Assembly: GCA_963740255.1 (NCBI GenBank)
Contig: CAVUDO010000002.1
Span: 1,984,001 to 2,048,000, forward strand
Reading direction: 5' to 3'
Length of the DNA: 64,000 bases
DNA from: CAVUDO01 sp963740255
Lineage (GTDB): Bacteria; Actinomycetota; Actinomycetes; Mycobacteriales; Cryptosporangiaceae
Shown here: piece by piece, positions 45,656-53,493 of the stretch
Layout of the letters: each line of letters opens with the position of its first letter
Position numbering within the stretch: position 1 is the first letter of the stretch
Position numbers and translations under genes: made by a program
The notes under the pieces: generated by a model
What the model was told of the DNA's origin: nothing
The model's database searches: none
The model's input: the letters and a program-made list of their open reading frames with translations, nothing else

Positions 45656-45698
45656 GAGCCCGGGCAAGCCGAGCTTGAGAACGAGCGAATGGCGCACC

Positions 45699-46916
45699 TT
45701 ATCGGACAGACACCACAAGCTGGGTGTGCCGCTTTGAGATGGCTTGCGCCACGAGGATTTCGTCGACGGACGCGTCCACCGGGTAGGCAGTGATGCTGGA
45801 GTGGGCGGCCCGGTCGCGGTCCCAGGCCCGGATCTGGTCGCAGATGCGGTCGGCCAGGTCGGGGCCGGCTGGTCCGTGGCCAATGGCTCCGAGTTCCCAC
45901 GGGCGTTCGGCGTCGCCCTGGCTGTGGCGGCGGAGGGTGAAATAGGCCAGTGAGTCGTGTTGGACGAGTGCGGGGCTGCGGGTCGGGATGGCAGGGGTGC
46001 ACAGGCTGGCATCAATGGCGGTTCGGTCGGCGGCGATACGGCAGGTGCCTGGTTCGGTGGAGGTGAGGCGGAGCCAGACGCCGTCGAAGGGTTCTTCGCT
46101 CCCGACGGCGACCCCGGACCAGGTGGTCGTCTTGGGTTGGTCAAGCACGCCGTGCAGGGCAGCCGGATTGATGGGTTGATCGGCGTCCCAGTACAGGGAG
46201 ACGTGGCCGCCGGGGTCGATGTGGCCGGTTCGTTCGCCTTCTTGGCCGACCATGGGTACGAATCCGCAAAGCTCGACGGAGTCCGATACCAACCGGCTGT
46301 CCTCGTAGCTGAACGCGATGCTGCGAGTTTGGCCGCGCCATCGCAGCGGGACGACGAATCGCCCGCCGGGGGTGAGTTGCGCCCACCAGGCTGGTGGAAG
46401 GTCCCATGCTCCGACGGTGAGGATGATCCGGTCGTAGGGGGCGTGGTCGGTGTCGCCGAGCTGCCCGTCCCTGGTGGCTACGTGCACGCGCTGGTGTCCG
46501 GTGGCGTCGAGGGCTCGGCGGGCTTGTGCGGTGACTTCTTCGTCGATGTCAACGGTGGTGACCTGCCCGTCCGGTCCGGTCAGGTGGGCGAGGAGCGCGG
46601 CGTTGTAGCCGGTGCCGGCACCGATTTCGAGGATGCGCTGTCCGGGGTGGGCATCGAGTTGGTCGAGCATCATCGCAACGGTGCCGGGCACCGACGCGCA
46701 ACTGAGCGCGGCGCCGTCGGCGGCCCGTTTGGTGATCACGGCTTCCTCGGCGTACGCCTCTTCGACGGGTGCCTCGGGGACGAACAGGTGACGCGGGATA
46801 GCGCGCATCGCCTCGGCGACCCGGGTGGACAGGAACGGGTTGGCTGCCGTGATGCGGTCGACCATCTCCGCGCGCAGGGCCTCGGGTGAGCTGGCGGTGG
46901 TCACGGTGTCGTTCAT
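45699..46916 (-). CDS. Protein-L-isoaspartate O-methyltransferase-like enzyme, FxLD-system type
   Basis: A 405-residue SAM-dependent methyltransferase. The N-terminal half matches protein-isoaspartate methyltransferases: IPRHLFVPEAPVEEAYAEEA, the AdoMet loop ILEIGAGTGYNAALLA, VTTVDIDEE and DRIILTVGAWDLPPAWW. The C-terminal half (ELCGFVPMVGQEGE onward) matches the longer version seen in FxLD-type and related lanthipeptide clusters of actinomycetes, where the enzyme converts an Asp of the precursor. GAAGGG five bases before ATG 46916 sets the start. I found no FxLD precursor or lanthionine synthetase nearby, so it is either an orphan tailoring enzyme or acts on a distant peptide. Confidence 0.82.
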   Translation of the reverse strand: MNDTVTTASSPEALRAEMVDRITAANPFLSTRVAEAMRAIPRHLFVPEAPVEEAYAEEAVITKRAADGAALSCASVPGTVAMMLDQLDAHPGQRILEIGAGTGYNAALLAHLTGPDGQVTTVDIDEEVTAQARRALDATGHQRVHVATRDGQLGDTDHAPYDRIILTVGAWDLPPAWWAQLTPGGRFVVPLRWRGQTRSIAFSYEDSRLVSDSVELCGFVPMVGQEGERTGHIDPGGHVSLYWDADQPINPAALHGVLDQPKTTTWSGVAVGSEEPFDGVWLRLTSTEPGTCRIAADRTAIDASLCTPAIPTRSPALVQHDSLAYFTLRRHSQGDAERPWELGAIGHGPAGPDLADRICDQIRAWDRDRAAHSSITAYPVDASVDEILVAQAISKRHTQLVVSVR

Positions 46917-46963
46917 CTGTTCCCTTCGTGAATGCCGACCGCCTGATTGGCACGGCATCGTGC

Positions 46964-47797
46964 TCAGTTCCCGTAATGACAAGGGTCTGGACCAGTTCGG
47001 GTTCCCTTGTTCAGCGTGGCGAGTGCGGTGTGGTCATCGGCGGTCAGCTCGAAGTCGAACACATCGAGATTGGACCGTATGCGCTCTGGCGTCACGGACT
47101 TGGAGATCGCCACGTTGCCCAGATTCAGGTTCCACCGCAACAACACCTGCGCGGCGGATTTTCCCCGCTGCTCAGCGATAGCGATCACGGTTGGGTCCGT
47201 TACGAGCTGTCCGTGAGCGAGGGGGCTCCACGCCTGGGTGACAATTCCGTTCTTGGCGTCGAAGGCGCGCAGCTCGGTTTGTGGCAAGCGAGGGTGCAGC
47301 TCGATCTGGTTTACCGCGGGTACCGTGCCAGTTTCGGCCAGCAGGCGTTCCAGTTGAGGTACCGGAAAGTTAGATACGCCGATCGAACGCGCCATACCCT
47401 CCTTCTTGATTTTCTCCAACGCGCGCCAGGTCTGGACGTACTGATCTCTTGCTGGCGCCGGCCAGTGAATCAGGTACAGGTCGATGTAGTCGAGCTGGAG
47501 ACTGGCCAGGCTCTTGTCGATTGCGCGTAGCGTCTCGTCGTAGCCGAGGTCGGTGTGCCATACCTTGGTGGTGACGTGAAGCTGTTCTCGCGGTAGTCCC
47601 GAAGCGGCGACGGCCGCACCCGTACCCCTCTCGTTGTGGTAATACGCAGCGGTGTCGATGGCCCGGTAGCCCGCCTCCAGGGCAGTCGTGACTGCGGCGC
47701 CAGCTTCCTCGTCGGGCACTCGGAACACCCCGAAGCACAGTTGCGGGATGGCGGTTCCGTCGTTGAGTTCGACAGAAGGAACATCGGGAAAAAGCAT
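46964..47797 (-). CDS. Aldo/keto reductase (2,5-diketo-D-gluconate reductase-like)
   Basis: A 277-residue NADPH-dependent reductase of the AKR superfamily. The catalytic tetrad is visible: Asp and Tyr in AIDTAAYYHNE, Lys in VTTKVWHT and His in LYLIHWPAP. SIGVSNFPVPQLERLL, NQIELHP and the cofactor end ISKSVTPERIRSNLDVFDF are also present. GGAGG stands nine bases before ATG 47797. It ends 47 bases upstream of the methyltransferase gene and may be co-transcribed with it. Substrate unknown. Confidence 0.92.
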   Translation of the reverse strand: MLFPDVPSVELNDGTAIPQLCFGVFRVPDEEAGAAVTTALEAGYRAIDTAAYYHNERGTGAAVAASGLPREQLHVTTKVWHTDLGYDETLRAIDKSLASLQLDYIDLYLIHWPAPARDQYVQTWRALEKIKKEGMARSIGVSNFPVPQLERLLAETGTVPAVNQIELHPRLPQTELRAFDAKNGIVTQAWSPLAHGQLVTDPTVIAIAEQRGKSAAQVLLRWNLNLGNVAISKSVTPERIRSNLDVFDFELTADDHTALATLNKGTRTGPDPCHYGN

Positions 47798-47956
47798 ATA
47801 TTTGAACCTCCTTACAGGGTGGCCTGGCTCAGTCGAAAACGGGAAAGCGGTAAGTCACAGCATCGCCCCCCGCTATGACGGCGAGCATGGCTTCCACAAC
47901 ACTCCTTCGTGTCGTGTACGGCGGGTGACCAGCGATCCAGTCAAGCGGCTCCTCGA

Positions 47957-49465
47957 CTATGTCGAAACTCCCGAGGAGATCGATCGGAGCTGGTCGAGAT
48001 AGCTGTCGACGTCCGCATTGCGGGCATCGCGACGGTGGAGCGCCATAGCCAGCTCCCTGGAGGCCATCAGGAGCGACGGCAGGGACTTCCGCCCCCCGTT
48101 CAAGGCGTCGCGGCCGTGGACGACAGCTTCGTCCAGGTCGCCCCCACGGAGAGCGACCACACCGAGGGTCACCCGTGCCTCGGCGTTTCGCATCGGCGAC
48201 GTCTCGTGGCCGTCGAAGTCCGTGCCCGCCGCGATCACCTGGTGGGCGAAGCTCTTGGCAAGCCGGTCCTCCCCGAGCACCCGGTAGCAGTCCATCGCAT
48301 AGAAGTCGTACTTGGCCGGATCGACGACGAAGTGGTTGTCCAGGTTCTCCGGGCAGGGCAGCGAATCGAGCAGCGTGCGACCTTCTTCGAGTGCTGCCTC
48401 GACCTGCCGCCTGTCTCCGATCCGTGCCCACGCTTTGGCCTTCTGCGCGGTCAGCTGCACGGACACGCTGTGCCGCGGAGCCGCCAGTTGCCCGCGCTCA
48501 CTCGCGGCGATCACGCCGCGGTAGTGGCCGTGGGTGAGGGCGTACCAGGCTTGCATCTCGTGCGCCCACCCGACGATCTCCGGATGACCGGCCTCTTCCC
48601 CCAACGACAGCGCGGCCTGCCGGGTCGCCTCCGCTCCCCGCTCGTTCCGCATGTCGTACTCGACACAACCGACCAGAAGTGTCATCCACCCGGCGATCAC
48701 CAGAACTTCACGGTGCTGCGCGAGAGTGAGTCGCTTCTCCCGCAATTGTGCGAGGCGGCTCAGCCACTCGTGGCCCTCGGCGCAGAGCCGCTCTGGCCGC
48801 ATGTACCGATACTCGCTGCACAGACGTTCGGTCACCACACGCAGCGCGTCCAACGTGCTGGCGCTCACGTCAGAGTGCCGGAGTCGGGAGATGACCTCCA
48901 GCGTGTCCATTCCGGTTGCGGCCAGAAGACCCCGCTCCCGGTTCTCCGCGTCGATTCCCACCGCCTCCGCGGTGGCCGACGGCGCGATTCGGCCGTCCAG
49001 GCGGGAAGTCGGTAGTTCGCCGAACGAAGCGCGCAGACCGGGTTCAGACACGGTGTCCTCGGCGGTCGGTGGCGCACCGGCCGGTGCGAGGTCCGACGGC
49101 CGGTACGCGCTGTCGAGGTGTCGGTAGTCCGGGTGGTCGACCAGCAGGTCGGTCACGCCGCACTCGTAGAGCTCAGCCAGCCGCGCCAGCGTGTCGAAGG
49201 ACGGCGCGTGCCCGGTCGTGGCCGGCCACAGCTCCCACGACGAGATGTTCTTGAACGTCTTCGGCTCGTCCGGCCAACGGGCGTTCCACAACGCCGCCAC
49301 GTCGCCCTGACTCCAGCCGCGCGCCATCCGCAACGCCACCCGACCGTTCACCCGGTACCGGTCCCGCAACACGGCGGCGATCTCCACCCATGTCCGCCCC
49401 TCACCGCGCAGGTCGGCGACCAGCGCGGCACGAGCGGCCTTCTGGCTCGGCTGCCGAGCCGACAT
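47957..49465 (-). CDS. XRE-type helix-turn-helix regulator with TPR-like C-terminus
   Basis: A 502-residue protein. The N-terminal 110 residues contain a helix-turn-helix (RVALRMARGWSQGDVAALWN, then KTFKNISSWELW and LARLAELYECGVTDLL). The remaining 390 residues are helical with TPR-like repeats and no catalytic motif. Such large XRE proteins are abundant in actinomycetes and may regulate peptide or secondary-metabolite genes. The aldo/keto reductase and methyltransferase downstream, 159 bases apart and on the same strand, could be its targets. Confidence 0.8.
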   Translation of the reverse strand: MSARQPSQKAARAALVADLRGEGRTWVEIAAVLRDRYRVNGRVALRMARGWSQGDVAALWNARWPDEPKTFKNISSWELWPATTGHAPSFDTLARLAELYECGVTDLLVDHPDYRHLDSAYRPSDLAPAGAPPTAEDTVSEPGLRASFGELPTSRLDGRIAPSATAEAVGIDAENRERGLLAATGMDTLEVISRLRHSDVSASTLDALRVVTERLCSEYRYMRPERLCAEGHEWLSRLAQLREKRLTLAQHREVLVIAGWMTLLVGCVEYDMRNERGAEATRQAALSLGEEAGHPEIVGWAHEMQAWYALTHGHYRGVIAASERGQLAAPRHSVSVQLTAQKAKAWARIGDRRQVEAALEEGRTLLDSLPCPENLDNHFVVDPAKYDFYAMDCYRVLGEDRLAKSFAHQVIAAGTDFDGHETSPMRNAEARVTLGVVALRGGDLDEAVVHGRDALNGGRKSLPSLLMASRELAMALHRRDARNADVDSYLDQLRSISSGVST

Positions 49466-49742
49466 GGGTGGCTCCCTTCACGGCCGGGCCAACAGAGGTG
49501 AGCGACGAACCCTGCACGAAGAACGGTATCCGGTCACCGCGCCCGACATGGCCTGGAACTTCCCGGCCAGACAGGCAATTCCGCAGGGTGTCTTCCCGGT
49601 GACCGACGGTCGTTCGGGCGGCTCGATCCGACAAGAGTTGTGGCACGGCTATACGTCGTGACATGACTCAGCCGGGCCGGCGACGCCGCTCCCCAAAGCC
49701 GTTGCCGGTCTGGCTGTCCAACCATCGCCAAGGAGCCCGCCC

Positions 49743-50093
49743 ATGACCCGGCCCCAGGTCTTCGGCTATCTGCGCTCCACCGACGTCGAACCGGCCAAGC
49801 TGGTCATCCTCGAAGGCGAACTCGCGCTGCACGCCGGCAACCACGGCCTGGAGCTGCTTGACGTCTACGTCGACATGCCCTGCACTGGGCTGCTCCTGCA
49901 GCAACGCGGCGGCTTCAACCGCCTGATGACCGCCCTCTGGCGCAAGGACGGAGCCGGCGTGCTCATCCCCGCCCGCAGCCACCTGTCCTGGCTGAAACCG
50001 ACGCGGAAGCAGCTGGAACGCCGCATCACCGACACCGGCGCGAAGTTTCACTTCCTATGGGACAACGACGAACACCCCGAGTTGCGGCCGTGA
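49743..50093 (+). CDS. Resolvase N-terminal-like protein without catalytic context
   Basis: A 116-residue protein whose order of motifs resembles the catalytic domain of serine recombinases: VFGYLRSTD at the start, GLELLDVYVDM, then GGFNRLMTALW and LEGELALHAG between. It lacks the conserved Arg pair after the RPGFNRL-like segment and any DNA-binding domain. It may be a cut-down resolvase or a regulator derived from one. ATG 49743 follows AAGGAG by eight bases. It is followed with a four-base overlap by a short gene that seems to be frameshifted. Confidence 0.55.
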   Translation: MTRPQVFGYLRSTDVEPAKLVILEGELALHAGNHGLELLDVYVDMPCTGLLLQQRGGFNRLMTALWRKDGAGVLIPARSHLSWLKPTRKQLERRITDTGAKFHFLWDNDEHPELRP

Positions 50094-50433
50094 CGTTCCC
50101 ATCCGGAGGGCCGCCCGCCGAGCCCCCGCCCGGCTTACTCGTCCATATCGCCTGGCAGGCCGGGACGGACCTCTGGCACCAGCACCCCCGGCTCCGGAGA
50201 GCCTGCAACTCACCCACTGCCGACGCTGTGCCACAGCCTGGCCCTGCCTGACCGTGCGGTACCTCAGCGGCTTCCTGGACGGACTCACCCCGGTGCCGAT
50301 CCGAGCCCGGCCGGAGTTCTCGGACCGCCGAGAGATCCTGACCCGGGGCCGGGCGGGCGGGTCGGGCGGCTACGCGGACGACGGCGGTGAGGACGGACCT
50401 GGCAACGTTGCCACTCAAGTAGTACGCCGGTAG
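50090..50433 (+). pseudogene. Short Cys-containing gene, apparently frameshifted
   Basis: From GTG 50090 (overlapping the upstream TGA) one frame reads TFPSGGPPAEPPPGLLVHIAWQAGT. In the next frame, from about 50190, the reading ESLQLTHCRRCATAWPCLTV then RYLSGFLDGL runs to TAG 50431. Joining the two by adding one C in the run of five near 50188-50192 gives about 114 residues with a CxxC and a WPC. No family is recognised with certainty. The codon pattern of the second part is coding-like. A non-coding explanation remains possible. Confidence 0.4.
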
Positions 50434-50436
50434 TAT
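50408..50436 (+). promoter_or_regulatory. Predicted promoter of vapBC, probably leaderless
   Basis: TTGCCA (50408-50413) and TAGTAT (50431-50436) are 17 bases apart, a near-ideal sigma-70 pair. The vapB GTG begins seven bases after the -10 box, where transcription should start, and no ribosome site precedes it, so the mRNA is predicted to be leaderless. A perfect palindrome GGCAACGTTGCC (50401-50412) and two GTAGTA units overlap the promoter and may be the VapBC operator. Confidence 0.65.
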
Positions 50437-50443
50437 TCGCGCC

Positions 50444-50704
50444 GTGGGCGCTGACAAGCTGTCGATCTCGCTGGATTCGGAACTCGCCGCGGCGGTGCGG
50501 GCCGCGGCGACTGAGCAAGGTGTGACCGTCTCGACCTGGTTGGCCGATGCGGCAGAGTCCCGGGTGAGACAGCAGAAGCTCCGGGAGGCACTGGACGAAC
50601 TGGCTGCCGAGATAGGCGGCCTTGACGCCGACGAGCTCGACCGGCTCGTCACGGCGGCCCGTCGAACGTCGACGGTGGTCACCGGCGCCCAGGGTGCCGC
50701 GTGA
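50444..50704 (+). CDS. vapB: VapB-type antitoxin
   Basis: An 86-residue protein with a ribbon-helix-helix-like N-terminus (DKLSISLDSELAAAVRAAAT, then VTVSTWLADAAESRV) and an acidic helical C-terminus (LDELAAEIGGLDADELDRL) that would wrap the toxin. GTG 50444 overlaps the predicted transcript start. It overlaps vapC by four bases. As in other VapBC pairs it should neutralise VapC and repress the operon with it. Confidence 0.85.
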   Translation: MGADKLSISLDSELAAAVRAAATEQGVTVSTWLADAAESRVRQQKLREALDELAAEIGGLDADELDRLVTAARRTSTVVTGAQGAA

Positions 50705-51078
50705 CGCTGGTTCTCGACGCTGGGGCGCTGCTTGCCTACGAGCGAGGCGACCGGACGGTGCAGGCGTTCCTGGAACGCGCGTCCAGAAACGGCAACGAAG
50801 TGCTGACCACCACGGGCGCGGTCGCTCAGGTCTGGCGCAACGGCACTCGTCAGGCACGGCTGGCCCGGTTGCTGCGCGGAGTCCTGGAGGTCGAGCTGAG
50901 TCGCTCCCAAGGACGACGGGTCGGTGCACTGCTCGGTGCCGCCGGCCGGTCAGGCGTCGTCGACGGCTCGATCGTGGATGCGGCGAGTGACGGCAGTGAG
51001 ATCCTGACCAGCGATCCTCACGACATCGCCGCGCTGGCGGCCGCGAGCGGAAAGACCGTCATCGTCACGCGGGTATGA
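50701..51078 (+). CDS. vapC: PIN-domain toxin, VapC-type ribonuclease
   Basis: A 125-residue PIN domain. Acidic metal-binding residues lie in LVLDAGALLAYERGD, in VVDGSIVDAAS and in ILTSDPHDIAALA, the pattern of VapC ribonucleases that cut tRNA or rRNA. The GTG start overlaps the antitoxin stop as GTGA. It ends 41 bases from the convergent nuoH stop, so the pair is complete and sits at the edge of the accessory stretch. Confidence 0.88.
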   Translation: MTLVLDAGALLAYERGDRTVQAFLERASRNGNEVLTTTGAVAQVWRNGTRQARLARLLRGVLEVELSRSQGRRVGALLGAAGRSGVVDGSIVDAASDGSEILTSDPHDIAALAAASGKTVIVTRV

Positions 51079-51119
51079 ACGTGCCCGGCCACACCGGTCA
51101 CGCGCCGCCAGGGCGGGGC

Positions 51120-52082
51120 TCAGGTAGCGACGCGGACGACGGCGGTGAGGACGAGCTGCGCCAGCGCCAGCGGCACCAGGCCGAGCCAGCACAGCCGCTG
51201 CAACTGGTCCTCGCGCAGCCGCGGGAAGGCCACCCGCACCCAGATGACCAGAAACGACACGGCCAGCACCTTGACCAGCGTCCACAGCCAGCCGAGCTCC
51301 TCGTTGCCGAACGGGCCGCGCCAGCCGCCGAGGAACAGCACCACGGTCAGCGCCGACAGCACCACGATGCCGGCGTACTCGGCCAGCAGGAAGAACGCGA
51401 ACCGCAGCCCGGTGTACTCGGTGAGATAGCCGAACACCAGCTCGGAGTCGGCCGTGGGCATGTCGAACGGCGGCCGCCGGATCTCGGCCAGCCCCGCCAC
51501 GAAGAACACCACCATCGCCGGGAACTGCCAGAGCAGCCACCACGGCGACCACGCCTCGACGATCCCCGACAGCGACAGCGTCCCGGCCGCCATCGCCACC
51601 GACGCCGCGGCCAGCACGAACGGCAGCTCGTAGCCGAGCAGCTGCGCCGCCCCCCGCAGCCCGCCGAGCAGCGAGTACTTGTTCGCCGACGCCCAGGACG
51701 CCATCAGCATCCCGACCACGCCGACGCCGACGATGGCCAGCACCAGGAACAGTCCGATGTCCAGCGACTGGGCCACCAGCCCGTCCGGCCCGAGCGGCAG
51801 CAGCAGGAACACCAGCAGGTACGGGATCAGCCCGACGATCGGCGCGAGCCGGAACACCGGCTTGTCGGCATTGGCCGGGACGACCTCCTCCTTCTGGACG
51901 AACTTCACCCCGTCGGCGACCAGCTGCGCCCAGCCGTGGAAGCCGCCCGCGTACATCGGGCCGAGCCGGCCCTGCATGTGCGCCATCGCCTTGTGCTCCA
52001 TCTGGCCGACCAGCAGCGGCAGGATCAGGAACGCCGCCAGCGGTGCGACGACCCGGATCGCCAGCTCCAACCAGTACGGCAT
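51120..52082 (-). CDS. nuoH: NADH-quinone oxidoreductase-type subunit H
   Basis: NuoH forms most of the quinone tunnel where the peripheral arm meets the membrane. The 320-residue protein has eight helices, the conserved loop MQGRLGPMYAGGFHGWAQLV, KEEVVPANADK, and the acidic loop AEIRRPPFDMPTADSELVFG followed by TEYTGLRFAFFLLAEY. ATG 52082 overlaps the nuoC stop by one base (TGATG). Normally nuoD, E, F and G lie between nuoC and nuoH; here none does. It is convergent with vapC. Confidence 0.95.
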   Translation of the reverse strand: MPYWLELAIRVVAPLAAFLILPLLVGQMEHKAMAHMQGRLGPMYAGGFHGWAQLVADGVKFVQKEEVVPANADKPVFRLAPIVGLIPYLLVFLLLPLGPDGLVAQSLDIGLFLVLAIVGVGVVGMLMASWASANKYSLLGGLRGAAQLLGYELPFVLAAASVAMAAGTLSLSGIVEAWSPWWLLWQFPAMVVFFVAGLAEIRRPPFDMPTADSELVFGYLTEYTGLRFAFFLLAEYAGIVVLSALTVVLFLGGWRGPFGNEELGWLWTLVKVLAVSFLVIWVRVAFPRLREDQLQRLCWLGLVPLALAQLVLTAVVRVAT

Positions 52083-52729
52083 CAACTCTCGCCCCCGTCC
52101 GGTGGCGCGGTGGCGGCCGCTGGTGGCACCGCCTCTTCCGCCGGCTCGGTGGCGTCCGGTAGCGCGGCAGGCCCCCAGGTGTCCGGTTCCGGGACGCCGG
52201 GCGGCAGCATCCGGCGGCGGCTCGGCGCGCTGGCGTCGCTCTCACCGGGCTCCTTGGCTCCGGGCCAGGGCCTGGCCACCCGGGAGGCCAGCACGAAGTC
52301 CTTGCGCAGCGGGTGGCCGTCGAACTCGTCCGGGAGCAGCAGCTTCACCAGGTTCGGATGGCCGTCGAACGTCACCCCGAACATCTCGAAGGTCTCGCGC
52401 TCATGCCAGGACGCCCCGGGGAACACCTCGACGAGCGTGGCCAGCCGGGCGTCCTCGCGCGGCACCACCGTCCGCAGCAGCAGGCCGTACCGGCCGGTCA
52501 GCGACCACAGGTGCGCGACCGCCGCATAGCCTGCCTCGCCCTCGTCCACCGCGGTCAGCCAGTCGAAGAACGCCAGGTGGAGGGTGTCGCGGGCCGTCGT
52601 CGCGGCCTGTACCCAGGCGTCCGGGGGGACCTCCACGCAGGCCCGCCGGTAGGCCCCGCCCGCGGACACGGACGGCTGGCCGACACCGACGGCGTCGACC
52701 AGGCGCTGCGCGACCTCCTCCGGCGTCAC
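52082..52729 (-). CDS. nuoC: NADH-quinone oxidoreductase-type subunit C
   Basis: A 215-residue peripheral-arm subunit of the 30-kDa family. The diagnostic stretch WHERETFEMFGVTFDGHP is followed by LLLPDEFDGHPLRKDFVL. The C-terminus is a Pro/Ala-rich tail. No NuoD is fused to it or follows it. GTG 52729 comes eight bases after AGGA; an in-frame extension upstream is Arg-rich and unlikely. A Uma2-type gene on the other strand separates it from nuoB. Confidence 0.92.
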   Translation of the reverse strand: MTPEEVAQRLVDAVGVGQPSVSAGGAYRRACVEVPPDAWVQAATTARDTLHLAFFDWLTAVDEGEAGYAAVAHLWSLTGRYGLLLRTVVPREDARLATLVEVFPGASWHERETFEMFGVTFDGHPNLVKLLLPDEFDGHPLRKDFVLASRVARPWPGAKEPGESDASAPSRRRMLPPGVPEPDTWGPAALPDATEPAEEAVPPAAATAPPDGGES

Positions 52730-52877
52730 CCCGCGAATCCTACGGCCCACCCCGCCCCACGGGGCAGTGCCGCGACCGGCATCTCCCCCTCGGTACGGCC
52801 CCGCCACCCGGCGCCCGACGCCGGCAGCCCTCCGACGCACTGTGGGATGCTTGTCGGGACGAGTTGCGGGAGGTGTG

Positions 52878-53441
52878 ATGACGGCGGCTCTGAATGCTCC
52901 TCCTCAGGACGGGTGGACCCCTGAGGACGTCGACGCGCTGCCCGACTCGATCGCCCACCTCGCCGAGATCGTCGACGGGAGCCTGATCGTGTCGCCCGCC
53001 CCGTCCGCCTGGCACAACGACGTGATCCGTGAGGTGGCGAACGCGCTCGTCGCCGCGGCCACCGACGGCCTGTGGGCGTACGGGGACACGGAGATCCGGC
53101 GGATCGACCCCGACGGCCTGATCCGGCAACGCCCCATCCCGGACGTCCTGGTAGCGCCCCGCGCACTGCGCGACCAGCGGTCCTACGCCGTGCCGGACGA
53201 GGTGCGGTTGGTGGTCGAGGTCGTCTCCCCGAACTCGGTCCGTCGCGACCGGCTGGAGAAGCCCGTCACCTACGCCCAGCTCTGCATTCCGCACCTCTGG
53301 CGGATCGAACGTGGAGTCACCCTGGTCGAGTACCACCTGCGCCCCGACGGCGCCATGGAGATCGTGCAGAGCACGACCGGGGGCATCTTCCGCACGGCGG
53401 CGCCGTTCCCCGTCGAAATCGACCTCGACCACCTCCGCTGA
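52878..53441 (+). CDS. Uma2 family (DUF820) restriction-endonuclease-fold protein
   Basis: A 187-residue protein with the PD-(D/E)XK core of Uma2 proteins: IVDGSLIVSPAPSAWHNDVI, the Asp in RPIPDVLVAPRAL, VVEVVSPNSVRRDRLEKPV with its Glu and Lys, and YAQLCIPHLWRIE. A nuclease activity is inferred from fold. GGGAGG four bases before ATG 52878 marks the start. These genes are very numerous in cyanobacteria and actinomycetes and have no settled role. It stands on the plus strand between nuoB and nuoC, which face the other way. Confidence 0.87.
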   Translation: MTAALNAPPQDGWTPEDVDALPDSIAHLAEIVDGSLIVSPAPSAWHNDVIREVANALVAAATDGLWAYGDTEIRRIDPDGLIRQRPIPDVLVAPRALRDQRSYAVPDEVRLVVEVVSPNSVRRDRLEKPVTYAQLCIPHLWRIERGVTLVEYHLRPDGAMEIVQSTTGGIFRTAAPFPVEIDLDHLR

Positions 53442-53493
53442 GCCCACAGCGGCCACTACCGTGCCGCGAGGCGGGACCTCGGACGAGAGGCGT

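Noticed and set aside
49464..49661. Possible 65-residue plus-strand gene upstream of the resolvase-like gene
   Set aside because: No ribosome site, no recognisable features and it overlaps the promoter region of the XRE gene; more likely non-coding.
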